A stretch of DNA of 64,000 nt from Agromyces sp. ISL-38 (lineage in GTDB: Bacteria; Actinomycetota; Actinomycetes; Actinomycetales; Microbacteriaceae), in contig NZ_JAGGPF010000009.1 of the NCBI RefSeq assembly GCF_018613935.1, positions 496,001-560,000 of the forward strand, given 5' to 3'. The notes under the pieces were generated by a model. The model searched no databases, was not told where the DNA came from, and saw only the letters and a program-made list of their open reading frames with translations. The translations under genes and the position numbers were made by a program. Numbering within the stretch: the stretch's first letter is position 1; each line of letters begins with the position of its first letter. Positions 10,094 through 18,890 of the stretch are shown here, in pieces.

Positions 10094-10669
10094 CTAGCTC
10101 TTCGCGTCCTTCGCGGCGGCCTTGGCCGCTTGCTTCGTGGCACGCACCTTGACGAGCGACTCGGGGTCGACGATGTCGGCGACCGAGCGGTACACGCCGT
10201 CTTCGCCGTAGTGGCCGGCGGCCTCGCGCCATCCGCTCGCCTGAAGCCCGAATTGCTTGCCGAGCAGCGCCAGGAAGATCTTCGCCTTCTGCTCGCCGAA
10301 GCCGGGCAGTGACTTCAAGCGGCGCAGCACCTCGGCGCCGTCGGGGTCGCCTTGCGTCCAGATGGCGGATGCGTCGTCGCCCCAGTCGTCGCGCACCGCC
10401 ACGGCGAGCGCCTGCACCCGCCCCGCCATCGAGCCCGGGTACCGGTGCACGGCCGGCGTCTGCTTGAACACCTCGACGAATGCCTCTGGGTCGTAGTCGG
10501 CGATCGCAGCGGCGTCGATCGTGCCGATGCGCTGGCGGATCTTCTCGGGCCCGGCGAATGCGGATTCCATCGGCACCTGCTGGTCGAGCAGCATGCCCGT
10601 GAGCAGTGCGAACGCGTGGTTGCCGAGCAGCTCGTCGGCGGCCGTGTCTCCGGTGAAGTTCAGCGCCAT
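10094..10669 (-). CDS. HhH-GPD-type base excision DNA repair family protein
   Basis: A 191-residue protein with a short HhH-GPD glycosylase-like fold: LLTGMLLDQQVPMESAFAGP near residues 22-41 and the helix-hairpin-helix LKSLPGFGEQKAKIFLALLG near 117-136. An iron-sulfur cysteine cluster is not visible. The C-terminus is Ala/Lys-rich. Actinobacterial members are annotated as base-excision repair enzymes by homology; the substrate is unproven. Confidence 0.85.
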   Translation of the reverse strand: MALNFTGDTAADELLGNHAFALLTGMLLDQQVPMESAFAGPEKIRQRIGTIDAAAIADYDPEAFVEVFKQTPAVHRYPGSMAGRVQALAVAVRDDWGDDASAIWTQGDPDGAEVLRRLKSLPGFGEQKAKIFLALLGKQFGLQASGWREAAGHYGEDGVYRSVADIVDPESLVKVRATKQAAKAAAKDAKS

Positions 10670-10685
10670 GGGGTCAATCTTCGCA

Positions 10686-10742
10686 GTTCGGGTGTGGTTT
10701 CGATACGCGTCCGGCTGCGCCGGGCGCTACTCAACCACCGGG
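10686..10742. repeat. Dispersed repeat, inverted orientation
   Basis: GTGTGGTTTCGATACGCGTC followed by a CGGCTGCGCCGGGCG palindrome and CTACTCAACCACCGGG. This is the reverse complement of the copies at 9941-10062, on the other side of the HhH-GPD gene. Confidence 0.85.
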
Positions 10743-10807
10743 GTGCGAACGTCAGGGGTCGGTGCCACGATGAAGCCGATTGCCCATCGAGAAGGAGAGC
10801 ACACCCA

Positions 10808-11182
10808 ATGGACTGGAAGATCGAACTCATCTTCGTGCCCGTCACCGATGTCGACCGAGCGAAGGACTTCTATGTGAACAAGCTCGGCTTCAACGCCGAC
10901 CACGACCAGCGGGTCTCCGAGACGTTGCGCTTCGTGCAGTGCACGCCGCCCGGCTCGGCCTGCTCGATCGCGTTCGGCGAGGGCATCGGCGGCACGCTGC
11001 AGCCGGGCCAGCAGGACTCGATCCAGGTCGTCATCCTAGACGCCGACGCGGTGCTCGCCGATCTCCACGCGAACGGCGTCGAGGCCGAGGGCGTTGACGA
11101 GCAGCCGTGGGGCCGCTTCGTCACCCTGAACGACCCCGACGGCAACAAGTGGACCCTGCAGCAGTTGCCCAATTACGGATAG
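10808..11182 (+). CDS. VOC family (glyoxalase/bleomycin-resistance fold) protein
   Basis: A 124-residue VOC protein: ELIFVPVTDVDRAKDFYVNK at the start and WGRFVTLNDPDGNKWTLQQL at the end, the paired beta-alpha-beta-beta-beta modules. The ligand positions include a C-terminal acidic residue, but no substrate can be assigned. AGAAGGAGAGCACACCC precedes the ATG at 10808; the longer open frame upstream runs through repeat sequence. Confidence 0.87.
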   Translation: MDWKIELIFVPVTDVDRAKDFYVNKLGFNADHDQRVSETLRFVQCTPPGSACSIAFGEGIGGTLQPGQQDSIQVVILDADAVLADLHANGVEAEGVDEQPWGRFVTLNDPDGNKWTLQQLPNYG

Positions 11183-11199
11183 ACCCCGCCACCGGGTTC

Positions 11200-11304
11200 A
11201 CGGGTTGGTTTCGATACGCTTCCGGCTCCGCCGGGCGCTACTCAACCCAAGGGTTTCGATACGCTTCCGACTACGCGCGGGCGCTGCTCAACCACCGGGC
11301 GTGC
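11200..11304. repeat. Dispersed repeat, two tandem inverted copies
   Basis: GGTTGGTTTCGATACGCTTC to CTACTCAACCC (to about 11250) and GGGTTTCGATACGCTTCCG to GCTGCTCAACCACCGGG (to 11300). They fill the spacer between the VOC and CPBP genes. Confidence 0.83.
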
Positions 11305-11422
11305 GGGCAGACCTGAATTGGGGCCAGCGCACGCAGCGTGGCGCATGGGAAACTCTGCTCATCGCGCGCCACATCGGTGCCGAAGATTGAGGCCGCTCTT
11401 CATCGCAGAGGAAGGCATCGTC

Positions 11423-12358
11423 ATGACATCCGTCGACAACGCCGACCAGCCAATGCGCGCTGCTCCGCACGGCGTGCTCGCCCGGCATCCGCTGACGTCG
11501 TTCTTCGTCATGGCCTACGCCTTCTCGTGGCTCGTGGAGTTGCCGGTCGTGCTCTCCGAGACGGGCACCGGCCTCTTGCCCTATACGCTTCCGAAACCCG
11601 TCATCGCACTCTCGATCGCCGGCGCGACTTACCTGGGCCCCACCGTGTCCGCGTTCATCATGACGGGCGTGACCCAAGGGCGCGCGGGCGTTCGACGCTT
11701 GTTGCGTCGGTACGTGCAGTGGCGCGTGGGGGTTCAGTGGTACCTGTTCGTGCTCCTGGGCATCCCAGTCATCATCCTCTTGGGCGCGATCGTGGTGCCT
11801 GGGGTCCTGGGTTCGTTCCAGCCGCTGACGCTCTCGTTGATCCTCGCCTATCCCCTGGCGTTCGCGACGACCTTCCTCCTCGGAGGTCCGCTGGGCGAAG
11901 AGCCCGGCTGGCGCGGATTCGCCCTGCCCCGGTTGCAGCGGCGGAACGGCCCATTGGTCGGAAGCATCATCCTGGGGGTCTTGTGGGCGCTCTGGCACCT
12001 CCCACTGTTCTGGAGCGGCGTGTGGACGCCGCCCACGATTCCGAACATCCTCATGTTCATCGTGATGATCACCGCCCTCACGATCATGATGACGTGGGTC
12101 TTCAACCACGCGAACGGCAGCCTCCTCATCACCATGCTGATGCACGCGTCCTTCAACACCTTCGCCAACAAGGTGGAGGCGCCACTCTTCCCCGCTCCGA
12201 TCCTGAACGAGTTCGGACTCCTGCCGGTGCTGATCGGCTTCACCGTCACGGCGTTGGTGCTGATCGTAGTGACGCGGGGCCGGCTCGGGTACGAGCACTA
12301 CCACCCGGAAGAGGTCGCTGAGGCGGGCTCCCGGCGCGAGGTGCAGAAGAGCGCGTAG
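11423..12358 (+). CDS. CPBP family intramembrane glutamic endopeptidase (CAAX protease homologue)
   Basis: A 311-residue membrane protein with about eight hydrophobic segments. The family motifs are in order: GPLGEEPGWRGF (EExxxR, near residues 155-166), LWALWHLPLF (second motif) and LMHASFNTF (HxxxN). Such proteins cleave substrates within the membrane or act in resistance and protein maturation; no target is known here. GAGGAAGG lies 8 bases before the ATG at 11423. The frame extends upstream to 11318 but without a binding site. Confidence 0.88.
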   Translation: MTSVDNADQPMRAAPHGVLARHPLTSFFVMAYAFSWLVELPVVLSETGTGLLPYTLPKPVIALSIAGATYLGPTVSAFIMTGVTQGRAGVRRLLRRYVQWRVGVQWYLFVLLGIPVIILLGAIVVPGVLGSFQPLTLSLILAYPLAFATTFLLGGPLGEEPGWRGFALPRLQRRNGPLVGSIILGVLWALWHLPLFWSGVWTPPTIPNILMFIVMITALTIMMTWVFNHANGSLLITMLMHASFNTFANKVEAPLFPAPILNEFGLLPVLIGFTVTALVLIVVTRGRLGYEHYHPEEVAEAGSRREVQKSA

Positions 12359-12418
12359 CCGAGCGGATGTCGGCGCGCCACCGGCGCGGCACCGCTCGTC
12401 TCGACCTTGCAGCACGCG

Positions 12419-12469
12419 AGTGGTTTCGATACGCGGCCGGCTCCGCCGGGCGCTACTCAACCACCGGGT
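12419..12469. repeat. Dispersed repeat, inverted orientation
   Basis: AGTGGTTTCGATACGCGGCC, a GGCTCCGCCGGGCG palindrome and CTACTCAACCACCGGG, placed just after the CPBP gene. Confidence 0.85.
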
Positions 12470-12503
12470 TCAGCCGACGCCCTGGGGACCTTCTCTCCGG
12501 AGA

Positions 12504-12570
12504 CGAGCGCGTCAATTCGCGACAACGGCGGCCCAGATCGGGCTCCGGATGTCGCGAATTGACGCGCTCG
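12504..12570. repeat. Perfect 21-bp inverted repeat with nested hairpin
   Basis: The arms at 12504-12524 and 12550-12570 are exact reverse complements (core GCGTCAATTCGCGACA). The 25-base loop itself contains GCCC-AGATC-GGGC. It lies between the convergent CPBP and LacI genes and could act as a bidirectional terminator, but no T-tract follows. Tandem GGCGCCGG units follow at 12571-12600. Confidence 0.85.
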
Positions 12571-12609
12571 CGGCGCCGGGCGGCGCCGGACGGCGCCGAG
12601 CGGCCCGCC

Positions 12610-13650
12610 TCAGGGGGTGAGCGCGACGCGATCCCGGCTCGGGGCGGCCGTGCTCGCCCGCACCACGAGCTCGGGCACGCTCGGCTCGGGAACGAGCCGC
12701 TCGTCGTCGCCGAGCACGCCGAGCACCCCGGCCATCGCGGCACGACCGAGCGCGTCGAAGTCCTGGCGCACGGTCGTGAGGGGCGGGGCGACGTATGCCG
12801 CCTCGGGGATGTCGTCGAAGCCGACGATGCTCACGTCATCGGGCACGGAGAGGCCCGCCTCGGCGAGCGCGTGCATCACGCCGATCGCCATCTGGTCGTT
12901 CGACACGAACACCGCGGTCATCTCGGTGTCGCGCGCCAGCACGCGGCCGTGCACGTAGCCGCTGCCGGGCGTCCAGTCGCCGAGCAACGGCTCACGGGCG
13001 GGCAGGCCGTGCTCGGCGAGGGCGGCCGACCAGCCGCGCACCCGCTCGGCGGCGTCCATCGCGTTGGGCGGTCCGCCGAGATGCCGGATCTCCCGGTGGC
13101 CGAGGCTCACAAGGTGGTCGACGGCGAGGCGCGCGCCCGCGTACTGGTCGAGCCAGACCCGGTGCATGCCGCCGCGATCCTCGGAGGCGACCGCGATGAC
13201 CGGCACGCCGAGCTCGATGCCGTCGAGCGCGTCGAGCGCTGCCCGCTGCGCCGCGATGAGCACGATCGCCTCGACGTTCTGCCGCACGAGCAGCTCGGCC
13301 GCGGAGCGCATGACCGCGGCATCCGTCTCGAGCATGCTCGCCGTGATCACCGAGTACCGGGCGTCGCGCGCGGCCTCGTTGAAGTGCAGCGCGGTACTCG
13401 ACGGACCGTAGTCGGGCGCGCCGGTGACGATCAGCCCGAGGGTGCGGGTGCGGCGCGTGACGAGCGCACGGGCGGCCGGCGAGGGCACGTAGCGCAGCTG
13501 CTTGATCGCCTGTTCGACTCGCGCGCGCGTCGCGGGGCGCACGTTCGGCAGGTCGTTGAGCACACGCGACACGGTCTGATGCGACACACCTGCGAGTCGC
13601 GCGACGTCGAAGATCGTCGCGACGCGCCCCTTGTCGTCCCGGTCGCTCAC
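12610..13650 (-). CDS. LacI family regulator, last gene of the galactofuranose/arabinose-type importer operon
   Basis: A 346-residue regulator with an N-terminal HTH (TIFDVARLAGVSHQTVSRVL, residues 12-31), hinge ARALVTRRTRTLGLI and a periplasmic-binding-protein-like sensor domain ending at SVPELVVRASTAAP. It follows the ytf-type permease genes by 83 bases on the same strand. It shares the SHQTVSRVLN recognition helix with the LacI genes at 18891 and 29458, so related operators are expected. It probably senses the sugar carried by the adjacent importer. Confidence 0.93.
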   Translation of the reverse strand: MSDRDDKGRVATIFDVARLAGVSHQTVSRVLNDLPNVRPATRARVEQAIKQLRYVPSPAARALVTRRTRTLGLIVTGAPDYGPSSTALHFNEAARDARYSVITASMLETDAAVMRSAAELLVRQNVEAIVLIAAQRAALDALDGIELGVPVIAVASEDRGGMHRVWLDQYAGARLAVDHLVSLGHREIRHLGGPPNAMDAAERVRGWSAALAEHGLPAREPLLGDWTPGSGYVHGRVLARDTEMTAVFVSNDQMAIGVMHALAEAGLSVPDDVSIVGFDDIPEAAYVAPPLTTVRQDFDALGRAAMAGVLGVLGDDERLVPEPSVPELVVRASTAAPSRDRVALTP

Positions 13651-13733
13651 TCGCTGCTGCGCTCCTGCCTCGCGCCCCCGGCGCGTTCACTACCGTCGAT
13701 TATGCTGCCCACGGTTCCCCCGGCCCGGGAGGC

Positions 13734-14780
13734 TCAGCGCCTTCGGGCGGTAAGCACCTTCTGCAAGATGATGAACACGAGCAGCAGGGCCCCGATGAAG
13801 ATCCTCGTCCACCACGACGAGAGGGTGCCCTCGAAGGTGATGATGGTCTGGATCACACCGAGCACGAGCACGCCGAGCACCGACCCCAGCACGAAGCCGT
13901 AGCCGCCCGTGAGCAGGGTGCCGCCGATCACGACCGCGGCGATCGCGTCGAGTTCGGTGCCGATCGCGGTGAGCGGATACCCCGAGAGCGTGTAGAAGGT
14001 GAACAGCACGCCGGCCAGGCCCGAGCAGAAGCCCGAGATCACGTAGACGAGCACCTTCGTGCGCGCCACGGGCAGGCCCATGAGCAGGCCGCTCTGCTCG
14101 CCGGCGCCGATCGCGTACACGGTGCGGCCGAACCGGGTCGAGTGCAGCACCCACACCGCGATCGCGACGACGATCAGGGCGATGATCACGCTCGGCGTGA
14201 TCGAGAGGTTGCCGCCGAGCGGGATGCGGGTCTGCGCGAGCGACACGAACACCGGGTCGGTGATCGAGATCGAGCTCTGGCTCACCATGTAGCAGAGCCC
14301 GCGTGCGAGGAACATCGCCGCCAATGTGGCGATGAACGGTTGCACCTTGAAGACGTGGATCATGAGGCCGACGAGCAGGCCGAGCACGCTCGTGAGCACG
14401 AGCAGCAGCGGGATCACGACGGAGGGCGACCAGCCCGTCTGCAGCAGGCTCGCGGCGATCATGCCGCTCAATGCCACCACTGCCCCGACCGACAGGTCGA
14501 TGCCGCCCGTGAGGATCACGAACGTCATTCCCACGGCGAGCACGATGAGGTACGAGTTGTCGACGAGGAGGTTGAGGAACACCTGACCCGAGAAGAACCC
14601 GCGGTAGCGCACGCCGCCGATGACGAACACGGCGATGAACAGCACGGCGGTGACGATGACCGGCCCGTACTTCGGGCTCGTCATGAGGTTTCGGATCGTG
14701 GCCCCCAGCCGTCGCGCTGGCGGCATGCTCGGGCGAACGGGGAGCTTCGGTTGCTGTGGGGCGTCGAGGAGCTTCGTCAT
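13734..14780 (-). CDS. yjfF: CUT2 sugar ABC transporter permease, YjfF-like
   Basis: A 348-residue inner-membrane permease with about 8-10 membrane helices and the CUT2 signature MTFVILTGGIDLSVGAVVAL (residues about 91-110) and GGTLLTGGYG. It pairs with the preceding YtfT-like permease in a YtfQRT-YjfF-type importer, known in E. coli to carry galactofuranose. The ATG at 14780 overlaps the stop of the upstream permease (ATGA). A much longer open frame continues to 15929 but is antisense-like noise upstream of this ATG. Confidence 0.92.
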   Translation of the reverse strand: MTKLLDAPQQPKLPVRPSMPPARRLGATIRNLMTSPKYGPVIVTAVLFIAVFVIGGVRYRGFFSGQVFLNLLVDNSYLIVLAVGMTFVILTGGIDLSVGAVVALSGMIAASLLQTGWSPSVVIPLLLVLTSVLGLLVGLMIHVFKVQPFIATLAAMFLARGLCYMVSQSSISITDPVFVSLAQTRIPLGGNLSITPSVIIALIVVAIAVWVLHSTRFGRTVYAIGAGEQSGLLMGLPVARTKVLVYVISGFCSGLAGVLFTFYTLSGYPLTAIGTELDAIAAVVIGGTLLTGGYGFVLGSVLGVLVLGVIQTIITFEGTLSSWWTRIFIGALLLVFIILQKVLTARRR

Positions 14781-15823
14781 GATGCAGCGATGCCCTTTCC
14801 GGCTCGAACGGCGAGCCGTTCTCGGAACCCGCGCAACGCCTCGGCCGTCGTGGGCGATTGCAGCAGGCACACCGCGGTGACGACCGCAGCCTTGAAGACC
14901 ATGGTCGCAATCGGCGGGATGCCGACGGTGTAGACCGTGGTGACGAGCGTCTGGATCACGAGCGCCCCGACGAGGGTGCCGACGAGCGAGTACCGGCCGC
15001 CGGCGAGCGACGTGCCGCCGATGACGACCGCGAGGATCGCGTCGAGCTCGATGAACAGCCCGGTGTTGTTCGCGTCGGCCGCGGCGGTGTTCGCGGTGAG
15101 GATGAGTCCGGCGATCGCGGCGCAGAACGCGCTGAACGTGTAGACGACGACGAGGAGCCCGCGCGCCCGAACGCCGGCCTGGCGGCTCGCCTCGGGGTTG
15201 ATGCCGACCGACTCGATGAACATGCCGAGCGCTGTGCGACGGGTGACGAGCGCGGCGACCGCGAAGACCACCGCGGCGATGAGCACCGCGATCGGGACAC
15301 CGAGCCAGAAACCCGACCCGAGGAACTTGAACGGCGGGCTGTTCACCGTGAGGATCTGCCCCTCGGTGATGAGCATCGCGATGCCGCGGCCGGCCGTCAT
15401 GAGGATGAGGGTCGCGATGATCGGCTGCACGCCGACCACGGCCACGAGGAAGCCGTTCCAGACGCCGAGCACGAGCGCGATGAGCAGCGCCACCGCCACC
15501 GCGACGGCCACGGTCGAGAGGCTCCCGGGCTCCGACGAGCCGAGGATGATCGAGCACGCCACCGCCCCCGAGATCGCGCACACCGCGCCGACCGAGAGGT
15601 CGATGCCGCGGGTGGCGATCACGAGCGTCATGCCGATCGCGATGATGAGCGTCGGCGCGCCGTTGCGCAGGATGTCGATGAGGCTCCCGAACAGGTGTCC
15701 GTCGCGAATGGTCACGGTGAAGAACCCGGGGAAGGCGATCAGGTTGATCAAGAAGAGCACGAGGAGCATCACGACGGGCCAGAACAGCCGGTGCGCGACG
15801 ACCCGAGCGAACAGGGCGCTCAT
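14777..15823 (-). CDS. ytfT: CUT2 sugar ABC transporter permease, YtfT-like
   Basis: A 348-residue permease with multiple hydrophobic helices and the family signature MTLVIATRGIDLSVGAVCAI plus VIGGTSLAGGRYS. The start overlaps the end of the ATPase gene and the stop overlaps the next permease, so the three transport genes are coupled. With YjfF it forms the heterodimeric channel. Confidence 0.92.
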   Translation of the reverse strand: MSALFARVVAHRLFWPVVMLLVLFLINLIAFPGFFTVTIRDGHLFGSLIDILRNGAPTLIIAIGMTLVIATRGIDLSVGAVCAISGAVACSIILGSSEPGSLSTVAVAVAVALLIALVLGVWNGFLVAVVGVQPIIATLILMTAGRGIAMLITEGQILTVNSPPFKFLGSGFWLGVPIAVLIAAVVFAVAALVTRRTALGMFIESVGINPEASRQAGVRARGLLVVVYTFSAFCAAIAGLILTANTAAADANNTGLFIELDAILAVVIGGTSLAGGRYSLVGTLVGALVIQTLVTTVYTVGIPPIATMVFKAAVVTAVCLLQSPTTAEALRGFRERLAVRAGKGIAAS

Positions 15824-17466
15824 CGGCGGCCTCCTGGAACATTGTCGATGGTAAGGGGGTCGGATGTCTCGGATGCCCCGAGCACCGCGTCGCGTGCGCC
15901 GCTCGTGCCGCTCGCGGCATCCGCGTCATCGGCTTCGACGGAACCGTCGGCGATGAGGGCGAGCAACGCGTCGACGGTGAGTCCGTCGTTCTCGAGGTCG
16001 GCGACGACGTGACGGTCGCGCAGCACCACCACGCGGTGGCTGAGGCGCAGCACCTCTTCGAGCTCGGCCGAGATGAAGAGCACGCTCATGCCGTTCTCGG
16101 CGAGGTTGAAGACGAGCTTCTGGATCTCGGCCTTCGCGCCGATGTCGATGCCGCGCGTGGGCTCGTCGAGGATCAGCAGCCCGGGCGCGATGGCGAGCCA
16201 GCGCGCGAGCAGCACCTTCTGCTGGTTGCCGCCCGAGAGGTTGCGCACGAGCGCGTCGGGGTTGCCCGGGCGGATGTGGAGGGCCTGGATGTAGCTCTGC
16301 GTGAGCTCGTCTTGACGCTTCTTGGGGATCGGACGGAACCACCCGCGGTCGGCCTGCAGGGCGAGCACGATGTTGTCGCGCACCGTGAGGTCGCCGACGA
16401 TGCCCTCGTCGCGGCGATTCTCGGACGAGAACGCGATGCGGTTCGAGATCGCCTGGCGCGGGGTGCGCAGCTTGGTGGCCTTGCCGCGGATCGTGAGCTC
16501 GCCGGAGTCGGCACGGTCGATGCCGCCGAGCAGGCGCGCGAGCTCGGTGCGACCCGAGCCGAGGAGGCCGGCAAGACCGACGACCTCGCCCACGGCGATC
16601 GGCAGGTCGGCCGGGTTGATCGCGCCGCGGCGGCCGAGCCGTGCGGCGTTCACGAAGTTCGAGGCATCCGACTCGTCGACGACGACCGATCGAGCGCGCT
16701 GCTCGAGGTCGTCGAGCGTCGTGAGCTCTTTGCCGATCATCTTCTGCACGAGGTCGATGCGCAGCAGCTCTTCGGTGAGGTACTCCCCCACGAGCTTGCC
16801 GTTGCGCAGCACCGTGAGGCGGTCGCAGATCTCGTAGACCTGGTCGAGGAAGTGCGAGACGAAGAGGATCGCGACGCCCTGCTCCTTGAGCGAGCGGATG
16901 ACGCGGAAGAGCTCGGCCACCTCGTCGGTGTCGAGGCTCGAGGTGGGCTCGTCGAGGATGAGCACCTTGGCCTGCACGTCGATCGCGCGGGCGATCGCGA
17001 TGAGCTGCTGCACTGCGAGCGAGTGGTCGCCGAGCAGCGAGCCCGGGTCGATGTCGAGGTTGAGCCCCGCGAGCAGCTGCGCCGAGCGGCGGCGCATCGC
17101 CCGCCAGTCGATCGAGCCGAACCGGCGCGGCTCCCGGCCGAGCATGATGTTCTCGGCGACCGACAGGTTCGGCAGCAGGTGCACCTCTTGGTACACCGTC
17201 GAGATGCCCGCGGCCTGTGCTTGCGCCGGGCCGCTGAACGACACCTGGTCGCCGGCGAGCGTGATGGTGCCCGCGTCGATGCCGTACACACCGGTGAGCG
17301 CCTTGATGAGCGTGGACTTGCCTGCGCCGTTCTCACCCATGAGCGAGTGCACCTCGCCGGGGAACATCCGGAAGTCGACGTCGTCGAGTGCCTTGACGCC
17401 CGGGAAGGTGATCGAGATGCCACGCATCTCGACGACCGCCGTGGGCGGGTCGGTGTGGTTGGTCAC
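15820..17466 (-). CDS. ytfR: CUT2 sugar ABC transporter ATPase, YtfR-like
   Basis: A duplicated ATPase of 548 residues. The first half has Walker [15 protein letters not shown], signature LAVQQLIAIARAI and Walker [12 protein letters not shown]. The second half has a degenerate P-loop GLLGSGRTELARLL, signature [14 protein letters not shown] and [17 protein letters not shown]-terminal tail of about 40 Asp/Ala-rich residues is unusual. GGAGAG lies just upstream of the GTG at 17466, which is preferred over an ATG four codons earlier (17478). It follows the binding-protein gene after a 170-base gap with a hairpin. Confidence 0.92.
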   Translation of the reverse strand: MTNHTDPPTAVVEMRGISITFPGVKALDDVDFRMFPGEVHSLMGENGAGKSTLIKALTGVYGIDAGTITLAGDQVSFSGPAQAQAAGISTVYQEVHLLPNLSVAENIMLGREPRRFGSIDWRAMRRRSAQLLAGLNLDIDPGSLLGDHSLAVQQLIAIARAIDVQAKVLILDEPTSSLDTDEVAELFRVIRSLKEQGVAILFVSHFLDQVYEICDRLTVLRNGKLVGEYLTEELLRIDLVQKMIGKELTTLDDLEQRARSVVVDESDASNFVNAARLGRRGAINPADLPIAVGEVVGLAGLLGSGRTELARLLGGIDRADSGELTIRGKATKLRTPRQAISNRIAFSSENRRDEGIVGDLTVRDNIVLALQADRGWFRPIPKKRQDELTQSYIQALHIRPGNPDALVRNLSGGNQQKVLLARWLAIAPGLLILDEPTRGIDIGAKAEIQKLVFNLAENGMSVLFISAELEEVLRLSHRVVVLRDRHVVADLENDGLTVDALLALIADGSVEADDADAASGTSGARDAVLGASETSDPLTIDNVPGGRR

Positions 17467-17603
17467 GGTGCTCTCCATCGAGTCGTCGGCGGGCCGGTCA
17501 CGGGGCATCCGGCGTCGGATGCGGCCGCCGGGGCCGACACGGTTCTGAGAATACGGGGTGCGGGTGCGCGGCATGGACCCCGCGCACCCGCCCGACGATC
17601 CGG

Positions 17604-17631
17604 CCGGCGGATGCCCCGAGGCATCCGCCGG
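17604..17631 (-). terminator. Intercistronic stem-loop after the ytfQ-like gene
   Basis: CCGGCGGATGCC and GGCATCCGCCGG form a perfect 12-bp stem with a CCGA loop, starting 8 bases after the binding-protein stop. There is no U-tract, so partial termination or mRNA protection, leaving more binding-protein than ATPase transcript, is more likely than a full stop. Confidence 0.7.
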
Positions 17632-17638
17632 CTCGGAA

Positions 17639-18616
17639 TCAGTACTGCCGGTCGGGCAGGGCCTCGATGGCCTGCTCCTGGTTGAATTCGCCTTCTTCGG
17701 TGATGATGCGCTTCTCGGGGGTCTCACCGTCGTTGATCTGCTTCACGATGTCGACGAGCTGCTTGCCGAGCAGGGGCGAGCACTCGACGATGTAGTTGAT
17801 CTTGCCGTCGGCGAGGGCCTGCATGCCGTCCTTCACCGCGTCGATCGTGAGGATCTTGACGTCGACGCCCGGAACGAGCCCGGCCGCCTCGATGGCCTCG
17901 ATCGCGCCGAGACCCATGTCGTCGTTGTGCGCGAAGATGAGGTCGACGCCCGGGTTGGACTTCAGGAGCGCCTCGGTGACCTGCTTGCCGCCGGCGCGGG
18001 TGAAGTCACCCGTCTGGCTGGCAACGACCTGGAGGTTGGGGTTCTCGGCGATGGCCTCGGCGAAGCCCTCGGCGCGGTCGATCGCCGGAGCGGCGCCCGT
18101 CGTGCCCTCGAGCTGGATGATCTCGACCGGCTCGGTCGCGTCGGCGAACTCTGCGACCGCCCACGCGCCGGCCTTCTCGCCCTCGACGACGAAGTCGGAG
18201 CCGAGGAACGACTCGTAGAGCGAGTCATCCTTCGAGTCGACCGCGCGGTCGGTGAGCACGACAGGGATGCCGGCGGCCTTCGCCTCGTTGAGCACGGCGT
18301 CCCAGCCGGTCTCGACGACCGGCGAGAAGGCGATCACGTCGACCTGCTGCTGGATGTAGGAGCGGATCGCCTTGATCTGGTTCTCCTGCTTCTGCTGCGC
18401 GTCGGAGAACTTGAGCTCGATGCCGGCGTCTTCGAACGCGGCCTGGATGTCCTTCGTGTTCGCGGTGCGCCATCCGCTCTCGGAGCCGACCTGCGAGAAG
18501 CCGACGACGAGTTCGTCGAGGGGCTTGGGACCGGATGCCTCGCCGGCGCCGTTGGCGCAACCTGCGAGTGCGACGAGCATTGCGCCGGCCGCTGCGATTC
18601 CGATGAGTTTCTTCAT
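17639..18616 (-). CDS. ytfQ: Sugar ABC transporter substrate-binding lipoprotein, YtfQ-like
   Basis: A 325-residue extracytoplasmic binding protein. The signal MKKLIGIAAAGAMLVALAGC ends in a lipobox (LAGC). VGFSQVGSESGWR, QQKQENQIKAIRS, GDFTRAGGKQV and FAHNDDMGLGAI closely follow E. coli YtfQ, which binds galactofuranose. In an organism with adjacent araBAD genes, arabinofuranose is another possible ligand. AAGGAGG precedes the ATG. Tandem LacI-type operators lie about 95-120 bases upstream. Confidence 0.94.
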   Translation of the reverse strand: MKKLIGIAAAGAMLVALAGCANGAGEASGPKPLDELVVGFSQVGSESGWRTANTKDIQAAFEDAGIELKFSDAQQKQENQIKAIRSYIQQQVDVIAFSPVVETGWDAVLNEAKAAGIPVVLTDRAVDSKDDSLYESFLGSDFVVEGEKAGAWAVAEFADATEPVEIIQLEGTTGAAPAIDRAEGFAEAIAENPNLQVVASQTGDFTRAGGKQVTEALLKSNPGVDLIFAHNDDMGLGAIEAIEAAGLVPGVDVKILTIDAVKDGMQALADGKINYIVECSPLLGKQLVDIVKQINDGETPEKRIITEEGEFNQEQAIEALPDRQY

Positions 18617-18710
18617 CTGGATGAACCTCCTTGTTCAATGGGCCGGCGGGGTCTGCGTTGCTGGGTTCCTGGTGCGCCGGGCGGCCAAGTCATCCTGGCC
18701 GCATTCAGGA

Positions 18711-18738
18711 TGTTAGCGCTCACTTGTTAGCGCTCACA
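18711..18738 (-). promoter_or_regulatory. Tandem LacI-type operators upstream of ytfQ-like gene
   Basis: Two direct 14-base sites, TGTTAGCGCTCACT (18711-18724) and TGTTAGCGCTCACA (18725-18738), each an imperfect palindrome around AGCGCT. A third site, TGTGAGCGCTCAAA, lies at 18882-18895 over the end of the next LacI gene. They match the core of the perfect palindromes before araD. Confidence 0.75.
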
Positions 18739-18890
18739 AGTCCGAGTTCGGTAACGAATGCATCACGGACGAATGGCACGCCCGCCGCCGCGCCGATCGG
18801 CGCCGATCGGCGCCTCGGAGCTGGGAAACTCGGGGTTCGGGCTGTACGGCCACGACGTGTGCGTGCACGGGCGTGCGCGAATGTGAGCGC

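Noticed and set aside
12359-12609. Insertion sequence remnant
   Set aside because: An inverted repeat is present but no transposase fragment or target duplication is visible.
13734-15929. 731-residue minus-strand frame as one fused permease
   Set aside because: Only the part from ATG 14780 resembles a permease; the first 380 residues are an out-of-frame reading of the ytfT-like gene.
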